Source: Sequoia sempervirens
Taxonomy: Eukaryota > Streptophyta > Pinopsida > Cupressales > Cupressaceae
NCBI GenBank assembly: GCA_007258455.2
Contig: VDFB02115076.1
Coordinates: 124,001-188,000 of the forward strand
Direction of reading: 5' to 3'
Length of the DNA stretch: 64,000 nt
Numbering within the stretch: position 1 is the stretch's first letter; each line of letters begins with the position of its first letter. A model generated the notes under the pieces. That model did no database searches. It saw nothing but the letters and a program-made list of their open reading frames with translations, and was not told the DNA's origin. Below, one piece after another: positions 55,091 to 64,000 of the stretch. The position numbers and the translations under genes are program-made.

Positions 55091-55730
55091 ACATCGCACC
55101 TTTATTCTATGTTATAACACCTCATCTTCATTACATAACAATTACTTGCAATATTGACCCAAGTCAACACCTCAATTAGTCCCACTTTATAACACCTCAT
55201 CTTCATTACATGACAACTACTTGCATGACCCAAGTCAACACCTCATCTTCATTACGTGACAACTACTTGCAATATTGACCCAAGTCAATACCTCAATTAG
55301 TCCCACTTTTATATAGAACAATGAGAAAAATTTACAACCAGTTCCAATCTACCTTTCCAGTACACAACTATGTTAAATGTATGACAAATAATTACAATTA
55401 ATTCCAATCTACTTTTTTAGTACATGACTATTTTAATTGCCTGACAAAAAAAATCATGACTGTTAAATGTATGACAAATAATTACAATTAATTCCAATCT
55501 ACTTTTTTAGTACATGACTATTTTAAATGCATGACAAATTTTTTTGACAAATTCCAATCTAATTTGCCAGTACAAGACTATTTTAAATGAATGACAACTT
55601 TACAACCAATTCCACTCTCCTTTTCCAATACACCACTACAAAAACTTTACAACCAATTCCAATCTATTTTTCCAATACATGAATTATTTTATATAAACAA
55701 AACCAATTTCAATCTACTTTTCGTAGATGA
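55091..55730 (+). repeat. Local tandem repeats (two families)
   Basis: First, ACACCTCATCTTCATTAC with GACCCAAGTCAACACCTCA recurs about three times at 55127-55310. Second, AATTCCAATCTACTTTTTTAGTACATGACTA with GACAAATAATTACAATTA recurs at ~55380-55720. Units vary between about 60 and 120 bases. The first family contains TTGACC (W-box-like) words, but nothing shows they are functional. Confidence 0.7.
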
Positions 55731-56390
55731 CTAATTTAAATGCTGACCTGCAGTTGTTTACTCCAGCTGTTTCCACACTCTCTAAATATTTCCACATTGA
55801 ACGACAAGGCTGGCAAGTTATTATCCAACTCGAAAGTAGTGAAAATGCAATAACTAGTAATCCCACTTGATGAGTGCGATGCGAAAGTAGTCAAAATGTA
55901 ATTAGTCGATAGACTTTTATTGTGGACTTGCCAATCCACATTTGCTCTCCAAACCTGTCTCACACGCCTGAAACCAGGTCTCATGCTGGTAAATCATTTT
56001 TAGTTTCCAACTTTTAGGTGCTCAGAAAATCTATCAAAACTGTCAAAAAATCTTTTGACTTCTCCTAAATCGGATTGCTATCTTTACAGCCTGTGCAAGG
56101 ACGTCAGAGCAAATTATTATGAAGTGACAAATTAAATGGAGAGATGCGAGAGAAGATAAAGTTGTGAGCTGCCCGCAACCCGAGGTCTTGTTGAGAGTGA
56201 CCTTTTGTACCGTAGCACACGGTTTCTTACACGCGATCGGCTTACCTTTATTTATTTGACGTTAAAATTATTGTTCTTTTCTTTCAAAACCTCCGCTCCC
56301 CATCCATGGTTTTCCCCACCGCTGGATTGAGGAGCCCTGTTTTAGAATTTCGTGGAACATCTGGCAGAAGCATTGGTTTTGCTCGCTTTC
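55731..56390. other. GC-richer promoter-like region without a clear gene
   Basis: Less AT-rich than its surroundings. It shares ACTAGTAATCCCACTT with the region just upstream of the receptor-like protein gene (59637), so it may be a duplicated upstream piece. A minus-strand open stretch at 55736-55984 has no recognised domain. Confidence 0.35.
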
Positions 56391-56750
56391 TATAAATTGG
56401 AACAGCTTGATTCAGTTTTTCGTAACCAGCAAAAGGTTTGAGATCATATCTGTGGGAGTTAAATAGGAAAATTGTCTGTTTTGGAGAAGAAGAAAGCTAA
56501 AATGCCGGAATTTGCACTGATGATCGCTGAAAAATATTCCAGGAAGCACGAGTTGCAGAAGTCTAACTGAGAAAAAGATAATGCCGGCTCTCATTCTGAA
56601 TCGCAGATGGCAGCGCTAATGAGGCGGTTTAAAGAGGGAGTTTCAGAATATGTAGAGGCCTCCACTGTTAAAGTTGTTTGGGGTGAGAAAATCACCCAAA
56701 AAGAGGAGTCATTGAGCAAAGCATTTGTGGAAGGGATTTTCTCCCCTTAA
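56391..56750 (+). pseudogene. Unrecognised gene fragment with promoter-like TATA
   Basis: A CTATAAATT box at about 56390 is followed by an ATG at 56502 opening MPEFALMIAEKYSRKHELQ. One stop (TGA 56568) follows, and in the same frame SHSESQMAALMRRFKEGVSEY and KVVWGEKITQKEESLSKAFV, ending at TAA 56748. The composition looks like a real, soluble, helical protein. I do not recognise the family. It precedes a cysteine-protease fragment but need not belong to it. Confidence 0.35.
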
Positions 56751-57718
56751 AAGCCACGCCGCAGATTTTTTTTTGTTTTTTATCCATAGAAATGTACAGC
56801 AAGTTAAATTCAGAAAATATTAATAGAGTTATTTTCAGAAGCATTTTTTTGTGACTAAAAGTTTGAAATTTCTGTGTCTCGTACAGCTGAGTTGTTGAAT
56901 CGTAACTCATTTCTACAGACTGCCTTCGTAACTACATAGATAATATTATAGGGAGAGTTTTTGGTTGTTTTTGCCTTGACCGATCTTTATTTGTTCCAAA
57001 ATTCTCTTATTTAAGACTATATACAATATTCTATTGCACAGATTCTACTATAGAGAAATCCATTGTAAAGCCAGAAAATTTTGAGATCTTTTATTTTGAC
57101 AGACAAGTTTGTTCAGTGTAAATGGTGAGTATATGGAGGGCGGTTTCTGTTACTTGATTGAATGGTTAAGTGGTATTTAAATTTTGGGAAGCGGTATAAT
57201 AAGCGTCAATTGTAATGCAAGTGGTAAAACAAGATGGTAAAATAAAATGGTCAGTTGTTTTTTTTTATGAAAAAATATATATTTCACTATCAAAGCAAAT
57301 CTAAGTTAAAAAGAATCAAATATATTTAGATTTTTATAAAAAAAAATTTTTTGTAAATTTAAATATTAACTAATTATTTATTAATGTTTAAATTTACAAC
57401 AAATTTAATATGATTATAACTATTAAGTTGTTTATTTAATAAAATAATTTTAAATATTCAAAGAAGTATATTATTTTATTTTTTCTACAATTTAAATTAA
57501 GTGTTTTTTTGACATTTGAAAGAACTTTCATATAATTATTTAATTAATTATATTTTAATATATTATATATTATTGTTTACTACCATAAATGGTCAGGACC
57601 GATTTTATCGGTAGCACCATTGATGCTCGGCATAAAAAAAAAATTAAATTTTTTCATACTCATAATATATTTTTATTATATATTATATAAAAAGGAAGGC
57701 TTTTATTTTTAATGATTT
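56751..57718. other. AT-rich, no gene seen
   Basis: Very AT-rich DNA with T and A runs. A PATTERN of ATTTAATTAATTATATTT near 57537-57570 is all that stands out. It could be an intron or insertion between gene fragments. Confidence 0.35.
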
Positions 57719-57985
57719 GAGGAGAACTACCCAGAGGAGAATGCCAGTCGATTTGGCATTTTCAAGGATAATTTCCAAAGTGCTTTGGAGCAGCAAAAGC
57801 TGGATCCAAGCGTCATCCATGACATCATGAAGTTTTCAGCTTTGATGGAGGTCGAGTTCCACTGTCAATATTTGGGGCTTCGTGCTCATCTTTTCTGAAT
57901 TTGGCGCTCATGATGCACCCATTCTGCCCACCGATGATCCAGAGAAGGGGCCATCAGGAAGGTGAAAAATCAGGTGGGGAATCAG
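57719..57985 (+). pseudogene. RD19-like papain-family protease fragment (I29 propeptide)
   Basis: The frame reads YPEENASRFGIFKDNF, LEQQKLDPSVIHDIMKF and MEVEFH, then frame-shifted QYLGLRAH, APILPTDD and KVKNQVGNQ. The E-x3-R-x3-F-x2-N spacing is the ERFNIN-type motif of the I29 inhibitor domain. LDPS...KFS and APILPTDD followed by KVKNQ are landmarks of plant RD19-type vacuolar cysteine proteases at the propeptide/mature boundary. The catalytic Cys, His and Asn regions are missing, so this is a decayed first-exon fragment. Confidence 0.65.
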
Positions 57986-58319
57986 TTTCATTTTTAACAG
58001 CAAACTCTGTCCATTTTTTCTCACTGTAATCGGTGATAGCACAACATAAATTGTTCAGAATGTTAAGGTAAGTCACTCGCCATGGTTTCATTGAATATTT
58101 TTCCCTATTTGTAGGCATTTGGCTCATTTTTGTTCCTGCTTGGAAGTACGGTGGATACACCCATAAAAATTTGATATTCACCTTTATTGTATTTATCTTT
58201 ATTTTGCATACATGTCTATGCTTCTCAGCTATTGCAGAAAAATCACTCGAAACAGGGCTTTAATGGAGATTCTGAGACGTGGGTATTTATTTCTGTGGAA
58301 TGGCGCTTCACTGGCATCT
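57986..58319. other. No gene seen
   Basis: Spacer between the protease fragment and a PPR fragment, with no feature I can support. Confidence 0.35.
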
Positions 58320-58600
58320 TCTTAAATGGTTGCTGCAATGAGGATAATGGGAGCTTCGGAATAGGGTATGGGAATCCATCAAAACATAATGAAGTAGGGA
58401 TTTCAGTCAGATATTACTGTTGGAAATGCTCTATTAAACATGTATGCGAAATGTGGAAGCATAGATAAGGCACGTGAACTGGCAGGCTCTACAATATTTA
58501 CTAGCATCCTACCTGCCTGTGCCAAAATCGAAGCTTGGAACAGGGTGTTCACATCCATTACAGAAAAACAAATAAGTAAACGTGTATGCAAAGGAGTAAA
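58320..58600 (+). pseudogene. PPR-gene fragment
   Basis: Different frames give NGSFGIGYGNPSKHN (from a GALE-GMGIHQN-type block), GNALLNMYAKCGSIDKAREL and SILPACAKIEAWNRVFTSI. These are all standard PLS-type PPR phrases. Two or more frameshifts occur within 280 bases. It is the third PPR remnant in this window and is oriented plus. Confidence 0.7.
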
Positions 58601-59755
58601 CTAAGAATTTTAAATGGAAAAACAAAAAATCTTAATAGAGTTAGATCAGTACTCTATTAACCCCTCAAATGAGAGTTTTTAATATACAATCACGTTTTCT
58701 TTTCAAAACAGGCATATTGTTAACCCTTCATAGTAAATCTGTGGTTTAGTATTGACAAAGATGCTAAGTTCATTCACCATTACATTTGTAGCATACCACT
58801 CTATTTTCATTTGTACTTTTTTTTTTTAATGTTTACAGTATATAAATGTAGATGGATACTTATTTTAGTTTTATATTATTTTGGATTGATGATTTCAATA
58901 TATATATATTATATGATTTGATTATGGGAGGTGAGATGCAAGGTTGATGTAATCTTTATTTGACAGAAAAGGAGCTTGCCCCTTAAGCATGTGATAGTCT
59001 TCAAACTATCTATCTCAATACTAGATATTTTTAGTCATAATTATAAGGAAATCACTTTTCCTTCAAGAAAACAATCTTACATAATTTGAAAGGATTTTGA
59101 CCCAACACTAGAATAAATTTATGTATGCTAAATACAATTTAATGATCAAGGATCAACAATCAATTTTACTTTGTAACAATAACCAGTAGCACAAGTTTTC
59201 TACTATCCTATATGGAAGGGGCCCTACCACAAAATTCATGCCTATGAACTAGCCAATGGTGCATCTATAAGAGCTTGGAAGCTTTGCTAACACCTATAGA
59301 GTAAAAGAGGTTGTAATATTTATTTTCAATGTCATCATCCATTAAGCATGCTAACTCAATAATGCATAGGATAGAGGACCAATTGTAGTCAATATGTAAT
59401 ACTATCAACCAATAAAACAATGTTATTTTCATATTCAATATGGAGCCTTATATGATTACACATAACATTAAATTATTCAACAAATAATTGGTGCATCACT
59501 TGAAGAAAAAATCCCAAATAATCTATGTGAGTTGCAAGAGTATGAACCTTGATCACTATCCACCTTGAAGATAAACACACTGGACAGTCTATCGACGTAC
59601 CCCTTGAATCTCTTATAGATGCAAGTGCTAGTAATAACTAGTAATCCCACTTCCATCGAATGCGGTGAGAAAAGTATGCAATGATTTGATATTTAATAAA
59701 GTATGTAATAAGTAGTCCCGTTTTCGTAGAAAAGTATGCATCACTGACGTCTGTT
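58601..59755. other. No gene seen
   Basis: AT-rich upstream region of the receptor-like protein gene. It contains no credible coding sequence. A stretch reading GTAGTCCCGTTTTCGTAGAAAAG near 59713 repeats words found at 59660. Confidence 0.4.
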
Positions 59756-59756
59756 T

Positions 59757-59766
59757 CGCATTATAA
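59757..59766 (+). promoter_or_regulatory. Possible TATA box of the receptor-like protein gene
   Basis: GCATTATAATTAC lies about 70 bases before the preferred ATG at 59834, an acceptable place for a short-leader plant promoter. The match to the consensus is moderate. Confidence 0.3.
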
Positions 59767-59833
59767 TTACTTGCCCTCTCATCTCATTGCCCAGCGCAAT
59801 TGCAAGTTGATACACCCAAGCTCTCATTCTGCC

Positions 59834-62766
59834 ATGGCCAACCTGGTTTTGGTTCCTATTATTACACTGTTTTTTCTCCGCTTCTGCTGTGGATGTATTG
59901 AGAGGGAAGCCCATGCTCTTCTTCTCTTCAAAGCTGGCCTAAATCACTCTGCAGATTTGCTGAGTTCGTGGGAGACGGAAAGAGATTGCTGCCTCTGGGA
60001 CGGCATTTCCTGTGATGACACCACTCATCACGTAGTTGGTGTTGATATTGATGGAGGATTTTCTCTCTCAGCTGACATGGAGGGCAGAAATCTGAGAGCT
60101 TGTGCACCCTCACTTTTGTTGCAACCATAAGCCTAACTGGAATGGGGTTAACAGGTACTCTTCCTCCCTGCTTCAGGGAACTCTCTTCTTTGGCACTACT
60201 AGATTTATCTAATAATGGGTTGAGTGGGAATATTCTTTCTTCTCTTTCTTATCTCTCTTCTTTAACGAGCTTAGATCTTTCTGAGAATCAATTCACAGGA
60301 AGCATTCCTGCCTCTCTTTCTAATCTCTCTTTTCTAACCAGCCTAGATCTTTTTGTGAATCAACTCACAGGAAGTATTCCTTCCTCGCTTTCTAATCTCT
60401 CTTCTCTAACTACCCTCGATCTTTCTCTGAATAACCTCATAGGAAGCATTCCCTCATCTCTCTCTAATCTTGCTTCTCTAACTACCTTGTATCTTTTTAT
60501 GAATCAACTTAGAGGAAGCATTCCCTCATCTCTCTCTAATCTATCTTCTCTAACAACCCTAGATCTTTATCGGAATCAACTCACAGGAAAAATTCCCTCC
60601 TCTCTCTCTAATCTCCCCTCCTTAAGAAACTTAAGTCTTTTTCAAAATCAACTCATAGGAAGCATCCCCTCCTCTCTCTCTAATCTTTCTTCTCTAACTA
60701 TCCTAGATCTTTCTGAGAATCAACTCACAGGAAACATTCCCTCCTCTCTCTTTAACCTTTTTTCTCTAACTAGCCTATCTCTATCTCAAAATCAACTCAC
60801 AGGAAGCATTCCCTCCTCTCTCTCTAATATCTCTTCTCTAACTAGCCTATTTCTTTTTCATAATCAACTCACAGGAAACATTCCCTCCTCTCTCTCTAAT
60901 CTTTCATCTCTAAATATCATAGATCTTAATGAGAACCACTTGAGTGGTTGTATCCCATATTCTTTAGGCAATCTCTCTTCATTGCAAATGATGGAATTGT
61001 CATACAACCAATTGAATGGAACTCTTCCTTCCTCATTTTCAAGGCTCTCCTCCCTTACTCAACTCTATGCTAATGGGAATGCGTTCAACCAAAGTATTGC
61101 TTCATCAACACTACCTTCTACACTTAAACACCTCTCTCTCTCACTAAACACCCACCAAATTTCTTTAGAGTTTATCTTACAAAACCTTAGCAAATTAAAG
61201 ATGTCCTTATCCAATTGTGTACTTAATACCAAAACCACCTGGATTCCCTCATTTCAGTTAACGGGCTTATATATAACATCATGCAACATGGATGGTCAAA
61301 TCCCCTTGTGGATTTCAACTCAATTCTCACTTAATGAATTGCAAATAGCTAATAGTAATCTTGTTGGAGAAATTCCCTCTTGGCTGCTAGATATGAGCTT
61401 ACGCTACCTCAATCTCACAACAAATCATCTGCAAGGTCACATTTTCCTAAATAATTCAGCATGGAAAGAAATGGAGGTCCTAGATGTGTCTAATAATGCA
61501 TTATGTGGAAGGATACCCCCGATTTGGCCTCCTTATATACAAGCATTGTTTCTCAATGATAATTTATTGATAGGAAATATTCCACCAAGCATACAAGTCA
61601 GTTCTTCACTACAAATGTTAAATTTGGCACATAACCATTTGAATGGAACCATCCCTCCAAGCATAGTCAATTGCTCCTTGCTTCAAATTTTGAATTTTGG
61701 GGATAATAATTTGGAAGGTATGATACCATTTGAGATTGGTGAGCTAAGTCAATTGAGGTCACTAGTGATAAAGAATAACCAACTAAGTGGTGCATTCCCT
61801 CCCTCAATCTCAAATTGTACAGAATTAGTTTTTCTTGATATTGGGCAAAACCTATTGAAAGGCCAAATTCCAAAGTCAATAGGAAATATTTCAAAGTTGC
61901 AAGTGTTATCAATGAGGAAAAACAATTTTGAAGGTAACATTCCTATAGAAATTGGACAGCTAATGCATCTCCAAATCTTGGACCTTTCTTCAAATCATCT
62001 ATCAGGGTTTATACCATACAACATCTTCAATTTGCAAGCAATGGTGGTGGAACCACAATGGGGATTTATTAGGGTCCAAAAAATTTCGTATATGAATGAT
62101 ATAAATCAAGTGTTCATGTATGAGAATGGATTGAATATGAATTCTAAAGGTGGAGATGAACACTACCCATATATTTTCTCCACCATGGCATCCATTGACC
62201 TCTCCAACAATCAATTGAATGGCAATGTTCCTTTTGATTTAGGGAAGTTGAAAGGGCTGATGTTTCTCAATCTTTCCATGAACAACCTCCATGGTACAAT
62301 TCCAAATAGTGTTGTAAACTTGAGTTGGTTGGAGTCATTAGACCTTTCCAAAAACCATTTTTCTGGGCAAATTCCAAGGGGCCTTGGATCTTTGAGCTAC
62401 TTGGGATTCCTCAACTTATCCAACAACAACCTTTCAGGCAACATACCACAAGGAGGACACATGGCCACATTTACAAAATCTTCATATGAAGGAAATACAA
62501 ATTTATGGGGATGCCCACTTCCAAAGAATTGCTCTTGGCCAGAATTTTCTCATGCTCCTCCACTCATTTATGCATCTACCAATGAAGATGAACAAAATGA
62601 GGAAGCTGTGTGGTATTGGATTGCAGTGGGACTATCATATGGAGTGGGTTTTGGTGTTGTGGTGCTATCAATTGTACCAATAAAGAAGTGGGGAGATAAA
62701 TATATTAATGGAGTTGATTTGATCTTGAAATGTGTATTTCCATGGCTCCAGAATTTGACAATATAA
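59834..62766 (+). pseudogene. LRR receptor-like protein (RLP), one frameshift
   Basis: The preferred ATG (59834, context GCCATGG) gives MANLVLVPIITLFFLRFCCGC, a signal peptide, then a cysteine-framed N-cap (EAHALLLFKAGLNH, CCLWDGISCDD). A one-base shift near 60122-60129 separates this from an 888-codon frame with about 29 leucine-rich repeats of the plant extracellular LxGxIPxxLxNLxxLxxLDLSxN type. An island (about 62030-62190, KGGDEHYPYIFSTMASIDLS) precedes the last repeats, as in RLPs. Next come a C-cap (CPLPKNC), an acidic stretch (NEDEQNEEA), one transmembrane helix (YWIAVGLSYGVGFGVVVLSIV) and a short basic tail without kinase. Such proteins sit in the plasma membrane and work with SOBIR1-like kinases in immunity or development. 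The shift could be a sequencing error, since the rest is intact. Confidence 0.9.
60290..60935 (+). repeat. 72-bp tandem LRR units of high DNA identity
   Basis: Nine or ten successive repeats share near-identical DNA (CTCACAGGAAGCATTCCCTC, TCTCTCTCTAATCT, TCTTCTCTAACTA) at 72-base steps. They code for QLTGSIPSSLSNLSSLTTLDLS with changes mainly at the exposed positions before each Asn. The repeats before and after are much more diverged. Recent expansion of the solvent-facing array is the simplest reading. Confidence 0.85.
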
Positions 62767-62781
62767 AAATAAATTTTTAAG

Positions 62782-62895
62782 GTAAGCTATCTTTTAGTTT
62801 TGTTTTGCTTTTTTTATAAGCTATAAAGTTCATCCACTTTATTATTAATTTTTAAAGATATAATTTTTTATTTTTTATTTTTTTATGTTTTGCAG
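62782..62895 (+). other. Probable 3'-UTR intron of the RLP gene
   Basis: TTTTTAAG|GTAAGC lies 15 bases after the stop codon, and TTTATGTTTTGCAG|ATTTTGG closes a 114-base T-rich interval. Both sites are strong and the length fits a small plant intron. Confidence 0.55.
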
Positions 62896-64000
62896 ATTTT
62901 GGAGCAATTGGAAGATTTCTAAGGGTGTGTTAATTATGTTTAGATAAACAAATTATTATTTCTCTTATTATTATTATAATTTTTTTACTATGGTTATCCA
63001 ACTATATTTACAACTTTTGTTTAAACACTTGGTACAAAATAAAATTAGAAGCATAAAATATTTTTGTGACCTTTAGTTTGTAATAGTTCAAAAAAAATTC
63101 TTTATTTAAATCTTTTCTACTTCTATGAATGTATGGTATTAAAAAAACAATTTTATTTGTTATATCTAAGCATATTTTATGTAGTAAAAGGATAAATATT
63201 TATTAAAAAAATTAAACCAAGTTTTATTGGAGTTAGGATAAAGTATATTTTTCATGATTAATACAATTTCATTTTTTTAAATCAAATGTTATAAAATAAT
63301 TTCAGTATGCATAACTATATGAATAATATAATTTTAATGTTAACTATATGAGAACTATTTGAAATATCAAAAATTTAGTACTTTAATGTTCATATTAACG
63401 TTGATATAAGGTGAGAAGATCAAATTTTAGAACTAAGTAATGTTGTATTTCTATTCAAATTCTAAGCTCTAAAATTTATTTATAAATTTTTAAGTACCAT
63501 TCAAGCCAACCATCTTGTTATTTAAGGAGAAAAAAAATTAATTAAAAATTAACATACCTTGAATCAAAACACTTTTTGCCAAACTCTACTAAATAGTTTA
63601 TAGATTCATGGATATTCAATTCATTATGTTCTATAATGTCTTTGAACAAAATGAATTTGTAATATTATCATAAGACACATATTTTTTAATCAATGAATAA
63701 TGCTATATTGATGCTATACATTGCTTTAGTTGTGGCTCTTTGAACTAAAAATTCATTTAACTTTTTCTTTCTGCATTTTTAAACCTTAATTTCTTGTAAT
63801 CTCAATTTTTTATTATAATAAATATTAATTTTTATCCAAAAAGGATTTGAAGATTTATAGAATGGATTTTTATTTACATTCTAACTAGTTTTTCAAATTA
63901 ATTAATTTAAATGTATTTTTTAAATTTATAGTCATATGAAGGTTTGAGAATAGTGCCTAGCCTTTTGACACTTATTTTCTTCATTTTTAGCTCTAGTAGA
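62896..64000. other. AT-rich 3' flank, no gene seen
   Basis: About 1.1 kb of very AT-rich DNA downstream of the RLP gene. No coding region or repeat boundary stands out. Confidence 0.45.

Noticed and set aside
55140..55310. W-box cluster as a functional promoter element
   Set aside because: TTGACC words come from a simple tandem repeat and no gene starts nearby.
60005..60140. An intron explaining the frame change in the RLP gene
   Set aside because: The two frames overlap within a few tens of bases; no donor and acceptor pair leaves room for an intron of viable length.
1..64000. CRISPR arrays, bacterial operons or riboswitches
   Set aside because: Coding style, introns and retroelements are eukaryotic; no direct-repeat/spacer array is present. 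The 20-bp array at 19861 has degenerate cores and spacers too short for CRISPR.

Overview
This window looks like nuclear DNA of a large, repeat-rich seed-plant genome. I infer a gymnosperm (conifer) from the gypsy/copia mixture, the very AT-rich palindromic LTRs and the many decayed PPR and transposon genes, but no single marker proves it. Nearly all of it is transposon-derived. The only host-type gene close to full length is a leucine-rich-repeat receptor-like protein at 59.8-62.8 kb, and a frameshift breaks it as read here. A 100-base N run at 19729-19828 is an assembly gap.

Layout. 0-6 kb: a degenerate retroelement ORF with a downstream LTR, then a copia-type tail and truncated LTR. 6.7-19.4 kb: a terminal sequence of a family called the GTGCARGATCATG family here, a six-exon gene of unknown function on the plus strand, a palindrome of PPR-gene fragments, a ~352-bp tandem array, a 303-bp array that repeats an exon-like unit three times, and a minus-strand DDE-transposase-like pseudogene with an 84-bp acidic repeat. 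19.4-23.6 kb: telomere-like repeats, GA repeats, the gap, a strikingly regular ~20-bp array, a plant-mobile-domain (PMD) ORF and an LTR. 24.3-26.0 kb: a second, homologous copy of the unknown six-exon gene, on the minus strand. 26-36 kb: AT-rich debris with PPR remnants, LTR pieces, a 136-bp hairpin and the start of a copia element.

36.2-52.4 kb is a four-level nest. A copia element carries an insertion of a foldback element with near-kilobase inverted arms and a pyrimidine/purine core. The foldback element was split by a minus-strand non-autonomous LTR element (36363-49118, TSD AATTC). That element in turn was split by a plus-strand Ty3/gypsy element (38208-48692, TSD CCTTA). The gypsy polyprotein has an unusual order: protease, an archaeal/plant-type RNase H with its catalytic residues present, reverse transcriptase, a Gypsy-type RNase H lacking its aspartates, then integrase.

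52.4-59.6 kb holds a LINE RNase H remnant, short tandem repeats, a fragment of an RD19-like cysteine protease and another PPR fragment. The last 5 kb carry the receptor-like protein gene and AT-rich 3' DNA. The most interesting items are the transposon gene family present twice, the foldback element, the RNase H order in the gypsy element and the ~20-bp array upstream of the PMD ORF.
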